Assembly: GCF_001629705.1 (NCBI RefSeq)
Contig: NZ_CP015378.1
Span: forward strand, 3,224,001 to 3,288,000
Direction of reading: 5' to 3'
Source: Fictibacillus phosphorivorans
GTDB lineage: Bacteria; Bacillota; Bacilli; Bacillales; Fictibacillaceae
DNA: 64,000 nucleotides
The notes beneath the pieces were generated by a model. It saw nothing but the letters and a program-made list of their open reading frames with translations. It made no database searches and had not been told where the DNA came from. Shown here in pieces: positions 1 through 9,091 of the stretch. Position numbers and translations under genes: made by a program. Within the stretch, counting starts at the first letter, position 1, and the number at the start of each line of letters is the position of its first letter.

Positions 1-594
1 ATTAAGTTTTTCGATATCGGTAATCTCTTGATCAAACGGAACAATCGTTACGCTGCAGCCCTCGTTAACAAGAGCATCAGCGATGGACTTTTTATATCCA
101 AAGTCGATCAATACAATATGCGTGTCTCCTGAACCCGTCTTTTTGATTGATGTGGCTGGCCAATATTCATCTAGATTAAAAGAATCTGGCTTGAAGTCTG
201 GTATATGCATCACGGCAGGTAGAGATCCTCGTATTCGAATTTGTTGAATAAGAGATCTCGTGTCTACATTTGTTAGTGCAGGGATTTCATAGACGTTTAG
301 CAAGTGAACGATAGATTGGCGTTCATTTGTTGCAGCAAATCCAAAGCACTCTGCCATAACGACTCCTGCCACTTGAATTTTTTGAGATTCCATACTCTTT
401 GGATTAAATCCATAGTTTCCGATAAAAGGATAAGAAAACACGACGATCTGTCCTTGATAAGAAGGGTCAGTCAAAACTTGTTCGTACCCCGTCATTCCTG
501 TATAAAATACAATTTCACCTGAACCAAAATGGTTATCACTAATCCAGTCACCTTCGAATTTGTGACCGTTAGATAGCGTTATACAGCCTTTCAT
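1..594 (-). CDS. carA: Carbamoyl-phosphate synthase small subunit (partial, C-terminus off the left edge)
   Basis: The small subunit hydrolyses glutamine and passes ammonia to the large subunit CarB, making carbamoyl phosphate for arginine and pyrimidines. The visible 198 codons are the N-terminal CarA domain, with the family signature GEIVFYTGMTGYEQVLTDPS near residue 27 and NPKSMES / NVDTRSLI further on. The amidotransferase domain lies mostly beyond the window. The ATG is preceded by AAGGGGTGG. The gene follows argD by 80 bp, as in the B. subtilis argCJBD-carAB-argF operon, so carB and argF probably continue to the left. An ArgR-type box sits in the gap. Confidence 0.95.
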   Translation of the reverse strand, partial: MKGCITLSNGHKFEGDWISDNHFGSGEIVFYTGMTGYEQVLTDPSYQGQIVVFSYPFIGNYGFNPKSMESQKIQVAGVVMAECFGFAATNERQSIVHLLNVYEIPALTNVDTRSLIQQIRIRGSLPAVMHIPDFKPDSFNLDEYWPATSIKKTGSGDTHIVLIDFGYKKSIADALVNEGCSVTIVPFDQEITDIEKLN

Positions 595-626
595 GGAACT
601 CCACCCCTTGTATAAAACATATATTT

Positions 627-645
627 AAATGTATTTTTATTCATT
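627..645 (-). promoter_or_regulatory. ArgR (AhrC) operator-like ARG box before carA
   Basis: On the minus strand the 19-mer AATGAATAAAAATACATTT is very close to the B. subtilis ARG box CATGAATAAAAATKCAAKT. It lies in the 80-bp argD-carA gap, about 33 bp before the carA start. This suggests arginine control inside the operon, perhaps at a secondary carA promoter. No clear -35/-10 pair was identified. Confidence 0.65.
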
Positions 646-674
646 CATAAGCAAAAAAATATCAATTATTCCTT

Positions 675-1829
675 TTAGCTCACTGTTTCATGGATGTTGT
701 GAAAAACAGCAAGAATCTTGTTTAATGCAGATGTTAACTCCTCATCCTTAACATTTAACGGAGGTAATAACCGAATAACACGCTCGCCTGCTGGAACGGT
801 TAATAAACCCTCGTTCTCTAAGTTCACTATGATTTCTCCTGCATGATCACACTCAATTCCTATCAATAATCCTTCTCCTCTTATCTCGTTCACAGAAGGA
901 TAGCTTAATAAGTGGTCCTCTAATTGTTCCTTAAAGTTCTTTCCTTTTCTCTCAACCTCTTTTAAGAATTCATCTTGAAAGATAATATTGAGAACACTTT
1001 GGCTGATTGCACATGCGAGAGGATTACCTCCAAACGTCGTACCATGACTTCCTGGTCCGAACGCCTCAGCTAGTTTTCTTTTCCCAAGCATCGCTCCAAT
1101 CGGAAAACCATTTCCTAATCCTTTTGCAAGAGTAACAATATCAGGGTCTAATCCGAAGTGTTCATACGCATATCTTTTACCCGTCCTGCCGATACCCGTT
1201 TGAACTTCATCAATGATCAGTAGAATATCGTACTTCTTACAGATTTCTTGTACTTTCTTATAAAAATTGAAATCGGCAATCTTTATTCCGCCTTCTCCTT
1301 GAATGACTTCCATCATGATCGCTGCTGTTTCGCCGTCTGTGTGTTTCTCTAATTGCGAGATATCGTTCCAAGGCAGATGTAGAAATGTTGATACGAGCGG
1401 GCCAAATCCATCTTTAATCTTCTGTTGCCCTGTTGCAGACATAGAGCCGAATGTTCGCCCGTGAAAAGAATCGTTAAACGTGATGATCTTATTTTTCTTT
1501 GTGAACTTTTTAGCAAGTTTGATCGCAGCTTCATTGGCTTCAGCCCCACTATTACAAAAGAACGCTAGATCCATATTCGTATTCTTTACAAGTGTTTCAG
1601 CAAGCAATTCTTGCTTTTGGATTTGAAAAAGATTGGAAGTATGCCAGATACACTCGCTCTGTTTTTGAAGTGCTGCAACCACCTCAGGGTGACAATGCCC
1701 TAGACTCGTTACAGCTATTCCACTCGTGAAATCCAAATATTTTTTATTGTTTTGGTCAAATACATAAGGTCCATTCCCTTGTTGGAGTTGTATCTGTTTT
1801 CTTTTATACGTTGGAAAAAGTGCACTCAT
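675..1829 (-). CDS. argD: Acetylornithine aminotransferase
   Basis: PLP-dependent class-III aminotransferase that converts N-acetylglutamate semialdehyde to N-acetylornithine, the fourth step of arginine synthesis; cytosolic. The 384-residue length is typical. Visible hallmarks are the glycine/serine cofactor-phosphate loop FCNSGAEANEAAIKLA, the PLP-ring Asp in IDEVQTGIGRTG, the Schiff-base lysine in TLAKGLGNGFPIGAM, and the GTTFGGNPLAC loop. The start overlaps the end of argB by 4 bp (ATGA), indicating translational coupling, and its AAAGGAGG lies inside argB. Part of the argCJBD-carA operon. Confidence 0.96.
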   Translation of the reverse strand: MSALFPTYKRKQIQLQQGNGPYVFDQNNKKYLDFTSGIAVTSLGHCHPEVVAALQKQSECIWHTSNLFQIQKQELLAETLVKNTNMDLAFFCNSGAEANEAAIKLAKKFTKKNKIITFNDSFHGRTFGSMSATGQQKIKDGFGPLVSTFLHLPWNDISQLEKHTDGETAAIMMEVIQGEGGIKIADFNFYKKVQEICKKYDILLIIDEVQTGIGRTGKRYAYEHFGLDPDIVTLAKGLGNGFPIGAMLGKRKLAEAFGPGSHGTTFGGNPLACAISQSVLNIIFQDEFLKEVERKGKNFKEQLEDHLLSYPSVNEIRGEGLLIGIECDHAGEIIVNLENEGLLTVPAGERVIRLLPPLNVKDEELTSALNKILAVFHNIHETVS

Positions 1830-2569
1830 TGAACCAGTACCTCCTTTTGCAATGCTGTACCTGAGAGAGTTTGATCTGTAATTCTTACTTGCTTGATGTT
1901 TAGATCAAGACATTTAATAGCTGCTTCTACTTTTGGCACCATTCCGCCGCTTATGTGGCCTTCAACAATACTTTTCAAAATTTCCGAGATCGTTAAGTGT
2001 TTCATCCACTCTCCATTCACTGAAACACCAGGTGTATCTGTTACAAAACAGATGGATTCGGCAGAGAGGGCAGCAGCTGTTTCTCCTGCCGCTGTGTCAG
2101 CGTTAATGTTCACCATTTCACCATTCTCTGTTACACCTAGAGATGCTATTACTGGAATCTTGCCATCTTCTAACACGTTATGAATGGCCTTTGTATTTAC
2201 TTTCTGTACATTTCCAACCCATCCATAATTCTCTTTATCTAAAAAATCACAAGTGAGCATGAAATCCTCTGCCCCAGAAAGTCCTTGAGCTGCTATCCCT
2301 TCACCAGCCAACCTCTCTACAAGTGTAGTGTTGGTAATGTCCATCAAGGCTGTTTTTACACAGGAAAGTGTTTCTGGGCTTGTTACTCGTACACCATTCT
2401 TCATTTCCAACGGCAACCCAGATTCTCTTAGTTTCTTATTGATCTCTGGCCCGCCTCCATGAACGATTACGATCTTTTCGCCTTTTTGAATCCTGTTTTT
2501 AAGAACATCAAAAAAAGTAGACTGTAAGTTAGCTAGCGTACTTCCACCGATTTTCACAACATGAAACAA
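1826..2569 (-). CDS. argB: Acetylglutamate kinase
   Basis: Phosphorylates N-acetylglutamate with ATP, the second committed step of the acetylated arginine pathway; cytosolic, amino-acid-kinase fold. The N-terminal VVKIGGSTL motif, the substrate/ATP loop VHGGGPEIN and the downstream NINADTAAGETAAAL segment are characteristic. At 247 residues it is slightly shorter than proteobacterial enzymes and typical for Bacillus. The start is TTG, preceded by AAGAGGAGG with about 8 bp spacing; no ATG would give a better N-terminus. It lies 15 bp after argJ and overlaps argD by 4 bp. Confidence 0.95.
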   Translation of the reverse strand: MFHVVKIGGSTLANLQSTFFDVLKNRIQKGEKIVIVHGGGPEINKKLRESGLPLEMKNGVRVTSPETLSCVKTALMDITNTTLVERLAGEGIAAQGLSGAEDFMLTCDFLDKENYGWVGNVQKVNTKAIHNVLEDGKIPVIASLGVTENGEMVNINADTAAGETAAALSAESICFVTDTPGVSVNGEWMKHLTISEILKSIVEGHISGGMVPKVEAAIKCLDLNIKQVRITDQTLSGTALQKEVLVQ

Positions 2570-2584
2570 AACACACGCCTCCTC

Positions 2585-3811
2585 TTAGGTACGATAACTT
2601 GCATTAATCTGAACATAATCATACGTAAGGTCGCATCCCCACGCTCTTCCAGTTCCTAAACCTTCTGAGAGATCAACCGAGATATGAATCTCATGGCTTT
2701 TTAAATAGTTACGAATTTTTTCCTCTGAAAATAGAACCGGCTCTCCATCTGCTACAACTTCATGTTCACCGATTTTTATTTTTACAACGTCGGGATTAAA
2801 TGAAACGCCACTATATCCAGCTGCAGCAAGAATTCTGCCCCAGTTCGCATCGCAACCAAATACAGCAGTCTTCACTAACGGAGAACCTACTATGGTTTTA
2901 GCGATGATTCTCGCCTCTTTATCCGAGGCTGCACCATTTACACCAACCTCGATCAGTTTGCTCGCGCCTTCCCCATCCTTTGCTATAAGTTTGCCTAAAT
3001 CTTCACAAACGAGTACGAGAGCTTCTAAGAATAGTTCCCATTCTGGATGGTTCTTGTCTAACTCTTCATTCTCACCCATACCATTTGCGAGCATGAGTAC
3101 CATGTCGTTCGTCGATGTATCTCCGTCAACAGTAATACAATTGAACGTTCGTTCTACGGCATAAGATAAAGCATCGCGAAGATCATCTTTCTGCACAGCT
3201 GCATCTGTCGTGATAAAGCCTAGCATCGTAGCCATATTAGGGTGTATCATCCCTGATCCTTTTGCCGTACCTGCTATCGTAATACTCTTATTATTAATTT
3301 TCAGAGAGTAGGCTGTATTCTTGGAAACGGTATCTGTCGTTAAAATAGATTGAGAAAAATCTATTGATCCTTTCAGCTCGGAATCTAGCACTAAGTTTTC
3401 AATACCAGCTGAAATTTTATCCATCGGCAGATGTTCGCCGATTACACCAGTGGAGGCAACCCCAACGAAGTGCGGCGGAATATTCAGCTTTTCAGCCGTC
3501 TGAATCTGCATATTCTCAGCATCTTTCAAACCTTTTTTCCCTGTACAAGCATTTGCATTTCCAGAGTTTACAATGATCGCTTGAAGCTTTCCCTCTTGAG
3601 AGATGCTATTTTGAGTAACTTTTAACGGAGCTGCCTGTATTTGGTTCGTTGTATAAACACCTGCCGCGTTAGCCGGCGTTATACTATATAACAAACCTAA
3701 GTCGAGCTTTTTATGTTTAACCCCACAATGAATGCCACTTGCGTAAAATCCTTTTGGCGTCGCGATGTTAATACCTGTTATCTTCTGAATAGGCGCTTTT
3801 ATTGCCTGCAT
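2585..3811 (-). CDS. argJ: Bifunctional ornithine acetyltransferase / N-acetylglutamate synthase
   Basis: Moves the acetyl group from N-acetylornithine to glutamate, so the pathway recycles acetyl groups; many Bacillus enzymes also acetylate glutamate from acetyl-CoA. The precursor cleaves itself into alpha and beta chains just before a nucleophilic threonine, here in the conserved block HPNMATMLGF. The segments AIIVNSGNANACTG and VDGDTSTND are also family hallmarks. Length 408 residues is normal. ATG start with GAGGAGG upstream. It sits 17 bp after argC within the operon. Confidence 0.96.
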   Translation of the reverse strand: MQAIKAPIQKITGINIATPKGFYASGIHCGVKHKKLDLGLLYSITPANAAGVYTTNQIQAAPLKVTQNSISQEGKLQAIIVNSGNANACTGKKGLKDAENMQIQTAEKLNIPPHFVGVASTGVIGEHLPMDKISAGIENLVLDSELKGSIDFSQSILTTDTVSKNTAYSLKINNKSITIAGTAKGSGMIHPNMATMLGFITTDAAVQKDDLRDALSYAVERTFNCITVDGDTSTNDMVLMLANGMGENEELDKNHPEWELFLEALVLVCEDLGKLIAKDGEGASKLIEVGVNGAASDKEARIIAKTIVGSPLVKTAVFGCDANWGRILAAAGYSGVSFNPDVVKIKIGEHEVVADGEPVLFSEEKIRNYLKSHEIHISVDLSEGLGTGRAWGCDLTYDYVQINASYRT

Positions 3812-3828
3812 CTATCTGCCTCCTCTAG

Positions 3829-4863
3829 TTAAGGGAACATTGGTGAAGCTTCTAATCCCTTCGTTTCTTCCATTCCGAACATCACATTCATATTTTGAAC
3901 CGCTTGACCTGCCGCTCCTTTTAATAGATTGTCAATACAAGAGACCACTGTAATTCGATTTGTTCGCTCATCGACGGCAAACGTTACATCGCAAAAATTG
4001 GATCCATAGACTTGCTTTGTAAACAGATTAGCTTTTTCCCTATGAACTCTAACGAAATATTCGCTGTCATAATAAGAGTCAAAGATTTCTTTAATGGATT
4101 CAGAGGTAACTGAATCTGTGAGCTCTGCATACATCGTAGTCATGATTCCCCTTGTCATCGGAACGAGATGGGTATGAAATGTGATTTTCGTTTCTGAACC
4201 CGTACACGTCTGAATCGTTTGCTCGATCTCAGGAGTGTGTTGATGTTGATGGATTTTGTAAATGCTTAAACTGTCGTTCGCTTGTGTAAAGTGAGTCCCT
4301 TTGCCTGGCGTGGCACCCGCTCCAGAGATTCCGCTCTTTGCATCAATCACAAGAGAAGCTGGATGGATCACCTTTTCTTTTAATAATGGCAGAATGCCTA
4401 TAAGTGCTGCGGTAGGAAAACATCCAGGGTTCGCGATCAGCTTCCCGTTTTGTACCTCTTCTCTCTTCCATTCTGTTAATCCGTAGACCGCATCATTCAC
4501 GAGGGTTTGTGGAGGAGGTTCTTTTTTGTACCACGCTCGATAGGTGTCAGCATCTTTTATTCTATAGTCTCCTGCTAGATCGATGATCTTCAAATTCTCA
4601 TCAACGAGCGAAGGAAGGATCTCCGTTGAAATCCCACTCGGTGCAGAGGAAAACACGATATCTAATCCATCACTGGGCAGTTCTTTCATTGACCTCAGCT
4701 CCTGATCTTGAACATGAGAGAGATGCTGAATTTCTTCAGAAAGCTCTTTACCTGCTCTAGAGGATGAATAGAGAAGAACTTCGGTTATCTCTGTATGTGC
4801 AGATAGCAGCCGGAAGAGTTCCATACCGCCATATCCGGTCACACCAATAATTCCTGCTCTCAT
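3829..4863 (-). CDS. argC: N-acetyl-gamma-glutamyl-phosphate reductase
   Basis: NADPH-dependent reduction of N-acetylglutamyl phosphate to the semialdehyde, the third step of arginine synthesis. The Rossmann motif GVTGYGGMELFRLLS opens the protein. The catalytic cysteine lies in ANPGCFPTAAL, and the catalytic-histidine region is near HTHLVPMTRGI. At 344 residues it is full length. It is the first gene of the operon, with AAGGAGTG before the ATG and a well-formed promoter overlapped by an ARG box directly upstream. Confidence 0.96.
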   Translation of the reverse strand: MRAGIIGVTGYGGMELFRLLSAHTEITEVLLYSSSRAGKELSEEIQHLSHVQDQELRSMKELPSDGLDIVFSSAPSGISTEILPSLVDENLKIIDLAGDYRIKDADTYRAWYKKEPPPQTLVNDAVYGLTEWKREEVQNGKLIANPGCFPTAALIGILPLLKEKVIHPASLVIDAKSGISGAGATPGKGTHFTQANDSLSIYKIHQHQHTPEIEQTIQTCTGSETKITFHTHLVPMTRGIMTTMYAELTDSVTSESIKEIFDSYYDSEYFVRVHREKANLFTKQVYGSNFCDVTFAVDERTNRITVVSCIDNLLKGAAGQAVQNMNVMFGMEETKGLEASPMFP

Positions 4864-4892
4864 TCCATCACTCCTTAAATAAGTTATGGTTC

Positions 4893-4921
4893 ATTATAGG
4901 ACTGTATAAAAATTAATTCAA
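4893..4921 (-). promoter_or_regulatory. argC promoter with overlapping ARG box
   Basis: The minus strand carries TTGAAT (4916-4921), a 17-bp spacer and a perfect TATAAT (4893-4898), a strong sigma-A-type promoter 30 bp before argC. On the plus strand the spacer and -35 contain TGTATAAAAATTAATTCA (4903-4920), which resembles the ARG box core TGAATAAAAAT. ArgR binding here would block RNA polymerase when arginine is plentiful. Confidence 0.7.
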
Positions 4922-4950
4922 TAGTATATTTATAAATAATTTAATTTTAA

Positions 4951-5000
4951 TAAAAAAACTGACTTTTGGGGTATGCGAAGTTACCTCTAAAGTCAGTCTT
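4951..5000 (-). terminator. Intrinsic terminator after the SDR gene
   Basis: On the minus strand, arms CTGACTTT and AAAGTCAG flank a loop of about 22 nt and are followed by TTTTTT. It separates the dehydrogenase pair from the arginine operon. Confidence 0.8.
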
Positions 5001-5012
5001 ATAAAAATGGTT

Positions 5013-5789
5013 TTATTGTCTTAAGAATCCACCTTCTGAATGGATAATCTGTCCGGTTATCCACTCTGCTTCCGGTGTTGCCAAAAATGCTACTAACCTT
5101 GCCGCATCTTCTGGTTTCCCGATCTTTCCACCAGGAAACTTTGGAAGAAGAATTTTTTCTAATTCTGGATTAATCCACCCTGTGTCAGTAGGACCAGGAT
5201 TTACTGCATTAACTGTAATTCCTTTATGTCCAATTTCAGCAGCTAACGAGATCGTTAACGCATCAACCGCTCCTTTTGTAGCAGCATACGCTAATTCTCC
5301 GAGCATCGGACCTTTTGACTGGCCGGATGTTAGATGAACGATGCTGCCTCTGTCCCCTATAAAACGCTTGGCAAACTCTATACTTAGTAGAGTCGTCGCA
5401 CGAATGTTGATCGCATAATGAGCATCTAAAATCGCACTGGTCGTATCTTCCCAGTTATGACTCTGTGACATACAGGCATTGTTTATAAGTATGGTCGGTG
5501 TACCTAAATCTCTTTCGACTTTTTCTAGGAGTGCCGGGATATGTTCTGAAACGCTAAGGTCAATCTCTTCATACAGAGATTTCACTCCTCGATCTTTTAA
5601 TTTTTCTACAAGCAGCTCGGGGTCATTTGTATGATTACCTGTGTGCATCGTTGTGTCATATGTACCCCAAGTCGTAAAGAATATATGAGCTCCCCTATTT
5701 GCAAGCTCCAAACAAACGGCTGCGCCGATTCCGTTCAAACGGCTCGCTCCCGTCACGATGGCTGTTCTTCCTTCTAAAGAACGATTCAT
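5013..5789 (-). CDS. Short-chain dehydrogenase/reductase (SDR)
   Basis: NAD(P)-dependent oxidoreductase of the classical SDR family; substrate unknown. The cofactor motif is TGASRLNGIGAAV (TGxxxGxG-like, with an extra insertion). The NNA motif is replaced by NNACMS, and the catalytic serine, YAATK tyrosine/lysine and AVNPGPTDTGW follow in order. I chose the ATG giving MNRSLEG because GGAGGGACAAG precedes it and it begins 11 bp after the preceding gene; the longer ORF would run into that gene. 258 residues, normal for the family. It is probably co-transcribed with the 2-hydroxyacid dehydrogenase upstream. Confidence 0.85.
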   Translation of the reverse strand: MNRSLEGRTAIVTGASRLNGIGAAVCLELANRGAHIFFTTWGTYDTTMHTGNHTNDPELLVEKLKDRGVKSLYEEIDLSVSEHIPALLEKVERDLGTPTILINNACMSQSHNWEDTTSAILDAHYAINIRATTLLSIEFAKRFIGDRGSIVHLTSGQSKGPMLGELAYAATKGAVDALTISLAAEIGHKGITVNAVNPGPTDTGWINPELEKILLPKFPGGKIGKPEDAARLVAFLATPEAEWITGQIIHSEGGFLRQ

Positions 5790-5800
5790 CTTGTCCCTCC

Positions 5801-6766
5801 TTATGTAACAGGCGTTTCTGCGCCCTTTCCATCCAATATATTTCGTATGTTTCGGCATGCAAGTTCAGCCATCTTCATCCTTGTTTCAACACTTGCACTA
5901 CCGATGTGTGGAAGGGCTACCACCTGTTTCATCGACAAAAGAGGGTGGTCAATATCAATCGGTTCTTGCTGAAATACATCAAGACCTGCACCTGCGATTT
6001 CTTTGTTCTTCAATGCTTCAATAAGCGCAGATTCATCAACCGTTGCACCTCTGCCTGCATTAACGAAGATCGCACTATCTTTCATGCTCTGAAAAGCTTC
6101 TCTGTTAAACATCTCTTTCGTTTCAGGTGTTAATGGGATAAGTGAGACAACAAAGTCTGATTGTTTTAATAGCTCATGAAATTCTTTGTATTCAGCGCTA
6201 AGCGAGACTTCTGCATTAGGCTTACGTTTTCGATTGTGGTATAAAATTTTCATATCAAAGCCCTTTGCTCTTCTCGCTACAGCTTCTCCGATCCTGCCCA
6301 TTCCAACGATTCCGATTGTTTTGTGATGAACATCAGCTCCAGCAAGCAATAAAGGACCCCAGCTGTTCCACTTACCTTCTTTCACAAAATTTGCTGATTC
6401 AACAATCCTACGCGCTGTTGCAAGGATTAGAGAGAATGCTAAATCCGCAGTAGAATCTGTTAACACATCTGGTGTGTTACAAACTGTTATGCCTTTTTGC
6501 TTAGCAGCTTTAACATCGATATTGTCATAACCAACTGCTAGATTTGCTATTACCTTTAGTGAAGATGCTTCATTCAGTACTTCGCTATCGATTTTGTCTG
6601 AAAGCATCGTAAGCAATCCATCTGCTTTTTTGATTTCGGAAAGAAGCACTTCCCTTGGTACAGCCTCTTCTTCATGAGGCCACATGTTGATCTCTACAAT
6701 CTGCTCTAGTTGACTAATCGTTTCTTTCGGTAATTTTCTAGTAATAAAAACATAAGGTTTTTGCAT
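5801..6766 (-). CDS. D-isomer 2-hydroxyacid dehydrogenase (glyoxylate/hydroxypyruvate reductase type)
   Basis: Probable cytosolic NAD(P)H-dependent reduction of glyoxylate, hydroxypyruvate or a 2-ketogluconate-like acid. The 321-residue protein has the NAD-binding motif GIVGMGRIGEAVARRAKGF, the VNAGRGATVDE segment with the substrate-binding arginine, the catalytic glutamate region AGLDVFQQEP and the catalytic histidine in LPHIGSAS. It resembles B. subtilis YvcT and E. coli GhrB; sequence alone cannot fix the substrate. It is the first gene of a likely two-gene unit with the SDR. ATG start after AAGGAGTG. Confidence 0.87.
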   Translation of the reverse strand: MQKPYVFITRKLPKETISQLEQIVEINMWPHEEEAVPREVLLSEIKKADGLLTMLSDKIDSEVLNEASSLKVIANLAVGYDNIDVKAAKQKGITVCNTPDVLTDSTADLAFSLILATARRIVESANFVKEGKWNSWGPLLLAGADVHHKTIGIVGMGRIGEAVARRAKGFDMKILYHNRKRKPNAEVSLSAEYKEFHELLKQSDFVVSLIPLTPETKEMFNREAFQSMKDSAIFVNAGRGATVDESALIEALKNKEIAGAGLDVFQQEPIDIDHPLLSMKQVVALPHIGSASVETRMKMAELACRNIRNILDGKGAETPVT

Positions 6767-6865
6767 GCGCTTTCACTCCTTGCTTGCTATTTTCTCATGG
6801 GAAAGTGAGAAAATAAAGAAATGGTACTTATGCATGTTGTTTTAGTTATTTGGTGACTATGAAAG

Positions 6866-7204
6866 TAGTTGATTTCCGCTCCAGGTTGCACGCTTTCCAT
6901 GGGGCGAACGGTGAGCCTCCTCTCTAGTTGCAGTGACTAGCCCCTCGAGGTCAAAAGTTAAACGGTCAAGAAGGCAAAGTACACCTTCATTGCCCATTCA
7001 ACTTTTGCTAGTCGGGGCTGAACGAGTCACTTCCACTTTTCGGACTGCCGCTTTGCGCCCTTAGGAGTCTTCACCTGACCGCTTCAAGGTTGTCTCTCTG
7101 CTCCTGCGTCTACAAGTTTATGCTAACGAAGTGAATTCCTCGTCGCATGCCTTGCGAGAAGCACCTCATGTTGCAGGCAGGCAACCTTCCGCTACAATCA
7201 ACTT
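6866..7204. repeat. Long copy of a palindromic intergenic repeat element (copy A)
   Basis: Fills most of the 558-bp gap between two minus-strand genes. It begins GTTGATTTCCGCTCCAG and ends in the near-complement CTTCCGCTACAATCAAC. Internal modules include CGCTTTCC..GGGGCG..CGGTGAGCC and TTCACCTGACCGCTTC. It shares a TCGTCGCATGCCTTGCGAG module with copy B (9211-9427) that the three shorter copies lack. A 32-bp-range inverted pair (GACTAGCCCC ... GGGGCTGA, AAAGTTAAACG ... CAACTTTTG) adds a central stem. No convincing ORF. Confidence 0.75.
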
Positions 7205-7275
7205 GCAGAGGAAGGGAAAATAACTTTCAGCAGCAACATTATCTTAGAAAATATGAAAAAGACCAACAATTAATC

Positions 7276-7323
7276 AAAAAAAGAGGTATAACTCAAAAAT
7301 CTTACTTTTGAGCCACCTCTTTC
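7276..7323 (-). terminator. Intrinsic terminator after yutH
   Basis: Minus-strand arms AAAGAGGTGGCTCAAAA and TTTTTGAGTTATACCTCTTT pair with a central mismatch and are followed by TTTTTTT, immediately after the yutH stop codon. Confidence 0.85.
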
Positions 7324-7324
7324 A

Positions 7325-8347
7325 TTAGATCATGGGTACAAGCCAATCCACCATTGGGATATTTAACTCTTGGACCGGAAGACCGATCGATCTGTAAAAG
7401 CTTTTTAAAAAGTATTCATTTTGCTTTTCATACGAGATTAAGTCAGTAAAGCGGCGGACATATAGTTCTTTTCCGATATCTCTCTCATTGTTATAATGTT
7501 CATCCACTGTATCAAAATACTGTGATGGAAATAGGAGCCTGCCGTATAGAAGTCTCCAAGCTCCCTTGGATAATGGCTTTACTTTTTCGTAATCGTCGAT
7601 CAACTGCAAAACTTCATGACTTCTGAATTCTGGCTGATAGATCTTTTCTCTGATACATTCTGCAAGATCTCTCATTGGACTATCAATCACCCAGCCAATC
7701 GGCAGTTTAACAAAACTGTTAGACGTACGAATCCAGGACCGTTCGCTGAAACGATCATAGCAGATGGCAGCAGAACCTATTCCTTTAGGCCCTCTCTCTA
7801 GTTGGTAATCCGTGATATATTGGATCGCGTTCTCAGCCATTCCTTCATAATAAGGAAATGTCGTCAAAAACAATTGATCAAAATCATTCTTTTGTTTTCT
7901 CGCTGATATTTCCGCATAACGGTTATGCATTTCATCCACACGATTGATCCATAACAGCGGCCATTGCCCGTATGCGATTTGTTCTACTGGATAATATTGT
8001 TCCAGACCTTTTCCTCGCTTATGAAACTCTGCGAGTTCTGAGCCTATCTCAAAGTTACGATGTTCTCCTTTTTTAGGCTCCACTTTAAAAATGATAACAG
8101 ACTCTCCATCTACATAAGCACTAGGCATATTGGTGATTGTAGGCTGCAGAACAGGAATGTTCTCCTCTCCTCGTTGCTGTAGATAATCACTGATATACAT
8201 CATCTCTTGCAGTTTTTCATAAGACATCTGCTGCTGTGGTATCACGATGTATTGGTTTCCTTTGCAATAGAAGGTCCGATAACCTGATTCAGATCTTCTA
8301 TCTTCACATACTAGTTGATAATGATGAAACACATCTCTTTCAAACAA
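7325..8347 (-). CDS. yutH: Spore coat putative kinase, YutH family
   Basis: Member of the CotS/YutH family of kinase-like spore-coat proteins, distant relatives of aminoglycoside/choline kinases. In B. subtilis YutH is made in the mother cell and found in the coat. The protein has the N-terminal nucleotide-binding-lobe pattern (RTFYCKGNQYIVIP) and the lobe around GIGSAAICYDRF, DSPMRDLAECIREK. I prefer the TTG that gives MFERDVFHHYQL, since GGGGGG lies 7 bp before it; a GTG five codons upstream has only overlapping purines. It stands alone with its own terminator and is divergent from yutG. Confidence 0.85.
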   Translation of the reverse strand: MFERDVFHHYQLVCEDRRSESGYRTFYCKGNQYIVIPQQQMSYEKLQEMMYISDYLQQRGEENIPVLQPTITNMPSAYVDGESVIIFKVEPKKGEHRNFEIGSELAEFHKRGKGLEQYYPVEQIAYGQWPLLWINRVDEMHNRYAEISARKQKNDFDQLFLTTFPYYEGMAENAIQYITDYQLERGPKGIGSAAICYDRFSERSWIRTSNSFVKLPIGWVIDSPMRDLAECIREKIYQPEFRSHEVLQLIDDYEKVKPLSKGAWRLLYGRLLFPSQYFDTVDEHYNNERDIGKELYVRRFTDLISYEKQNEYFLKSFYRSIGLPVQELNIPMVDWLVPMI

Positions 8348-8544
8348 AGCCGATCCCCCCACCCCTTCAGCTTTCCAGCGGTAGATACTTTAAGAAGTTA
8401 CTGCACACACTACCGCATGATTGGATACCACATTGTATGCCCATTTAGGCGAAGTGGTTAGTACTTTTTATAAATTCATAACTTTACTATGAAAACATAT
8501 ACTATACAAAGCTAAGGAGACTAACAGAGAAAAGGAGTACAAGG

Positions 8545-9042
8545 ATGCCAAATAAAAAAGTGGAAAAAGTCGAAGAAACTGCACGCAAACAGCTGAACGA
8601 ACGGGGCGTTACGGTAAACGATATCGCTGAACTTGTTTATTTTCTCCAAGTCCCCTACCATCCTGACCTAAAAATGGATGTATGTAGAGAAAACGTTGAA
8701 AGAGTCATCGCAAAACGTGAAGTTCAGAATGCTATCCTCACAGGTATTGCTCTTGATGTATTAGCTGAACAGAAAAAACTTGAGCAGCCACTTCAGGAAA
8801 TATTAGCTCGCGATGAAAGTCTTTATGGGATTGATGAAGTGATTGCACTCTCAATAGTGAATATATATGGCTCTATTGGTTTTACTAACTACGGATTCAT
8901 CGATAAACAAAAACCAGGAATCTTAGAAAAACTTAACGATAAGTCTACAGGCATGGTTCATACTTTCTTAGATGACATTGTCGGTGCGATTGCAGCAGCA
9001 GCATCGAGCAGATTAGCACATCGTGCAGCAAATGAAGAATAA
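8545..9042 (+). CDS. yutG: Phosphatidylglycerophosphatase A-like protein YutG
   Basis: 165-residue protein of the PgpA-related YutG family, all-alpha and cytosolic in appearance. In E. coli the related PgpA dephosphorylates phosphatidylglycerol phosphate, but the Bacillus branch has no transmembrane helices and its substrate is not settled. The conserved parts are VAELVYFLQ-like helix 2, DEVIALSIVNIYGSIGFTNYGFIDK and the C-terminal FLDDIVGAIAAAAS. ATG start after AAAGGAG. Divergent from yutH and followed at once by a strong terminator, so monocistronic. Confidence 0.87.
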   Translation: MPNKKVEKVEETARKQLNERGVTVNDIAELVYFLQVPYHPDLKMDVCRENVERVIAKREVQNAILTGIALDVLAEQKKLEQPLQEILARDESLYGIDEVIALSIVNIYGSIGFTNYGFIDKQKPGILEKLNDKSTGMVHTFLDDIVGAIAAAASSRLAHRAANEE

Positions 9043-9047
9043 AAATA

Positions 9048-9091
9048 AGGCTTAAGAACAAGAGAATTCCTCTTAGACTTAAGCCTTTTTT
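9048..9091 (+). terminator. Intrinsic terminator after yutG
   Basis: GGCTTAAG ... CTTAAGCC with an inner AGAG/CTCT stem, followed by TTTTTT. Confidence 0.88.

Noticed and set aside
6866..7204. Insertion sequence
   Set aside because: No transposase ORF, and the same element recurs as 130-bp forms; a non-autonomous repeat fits better.
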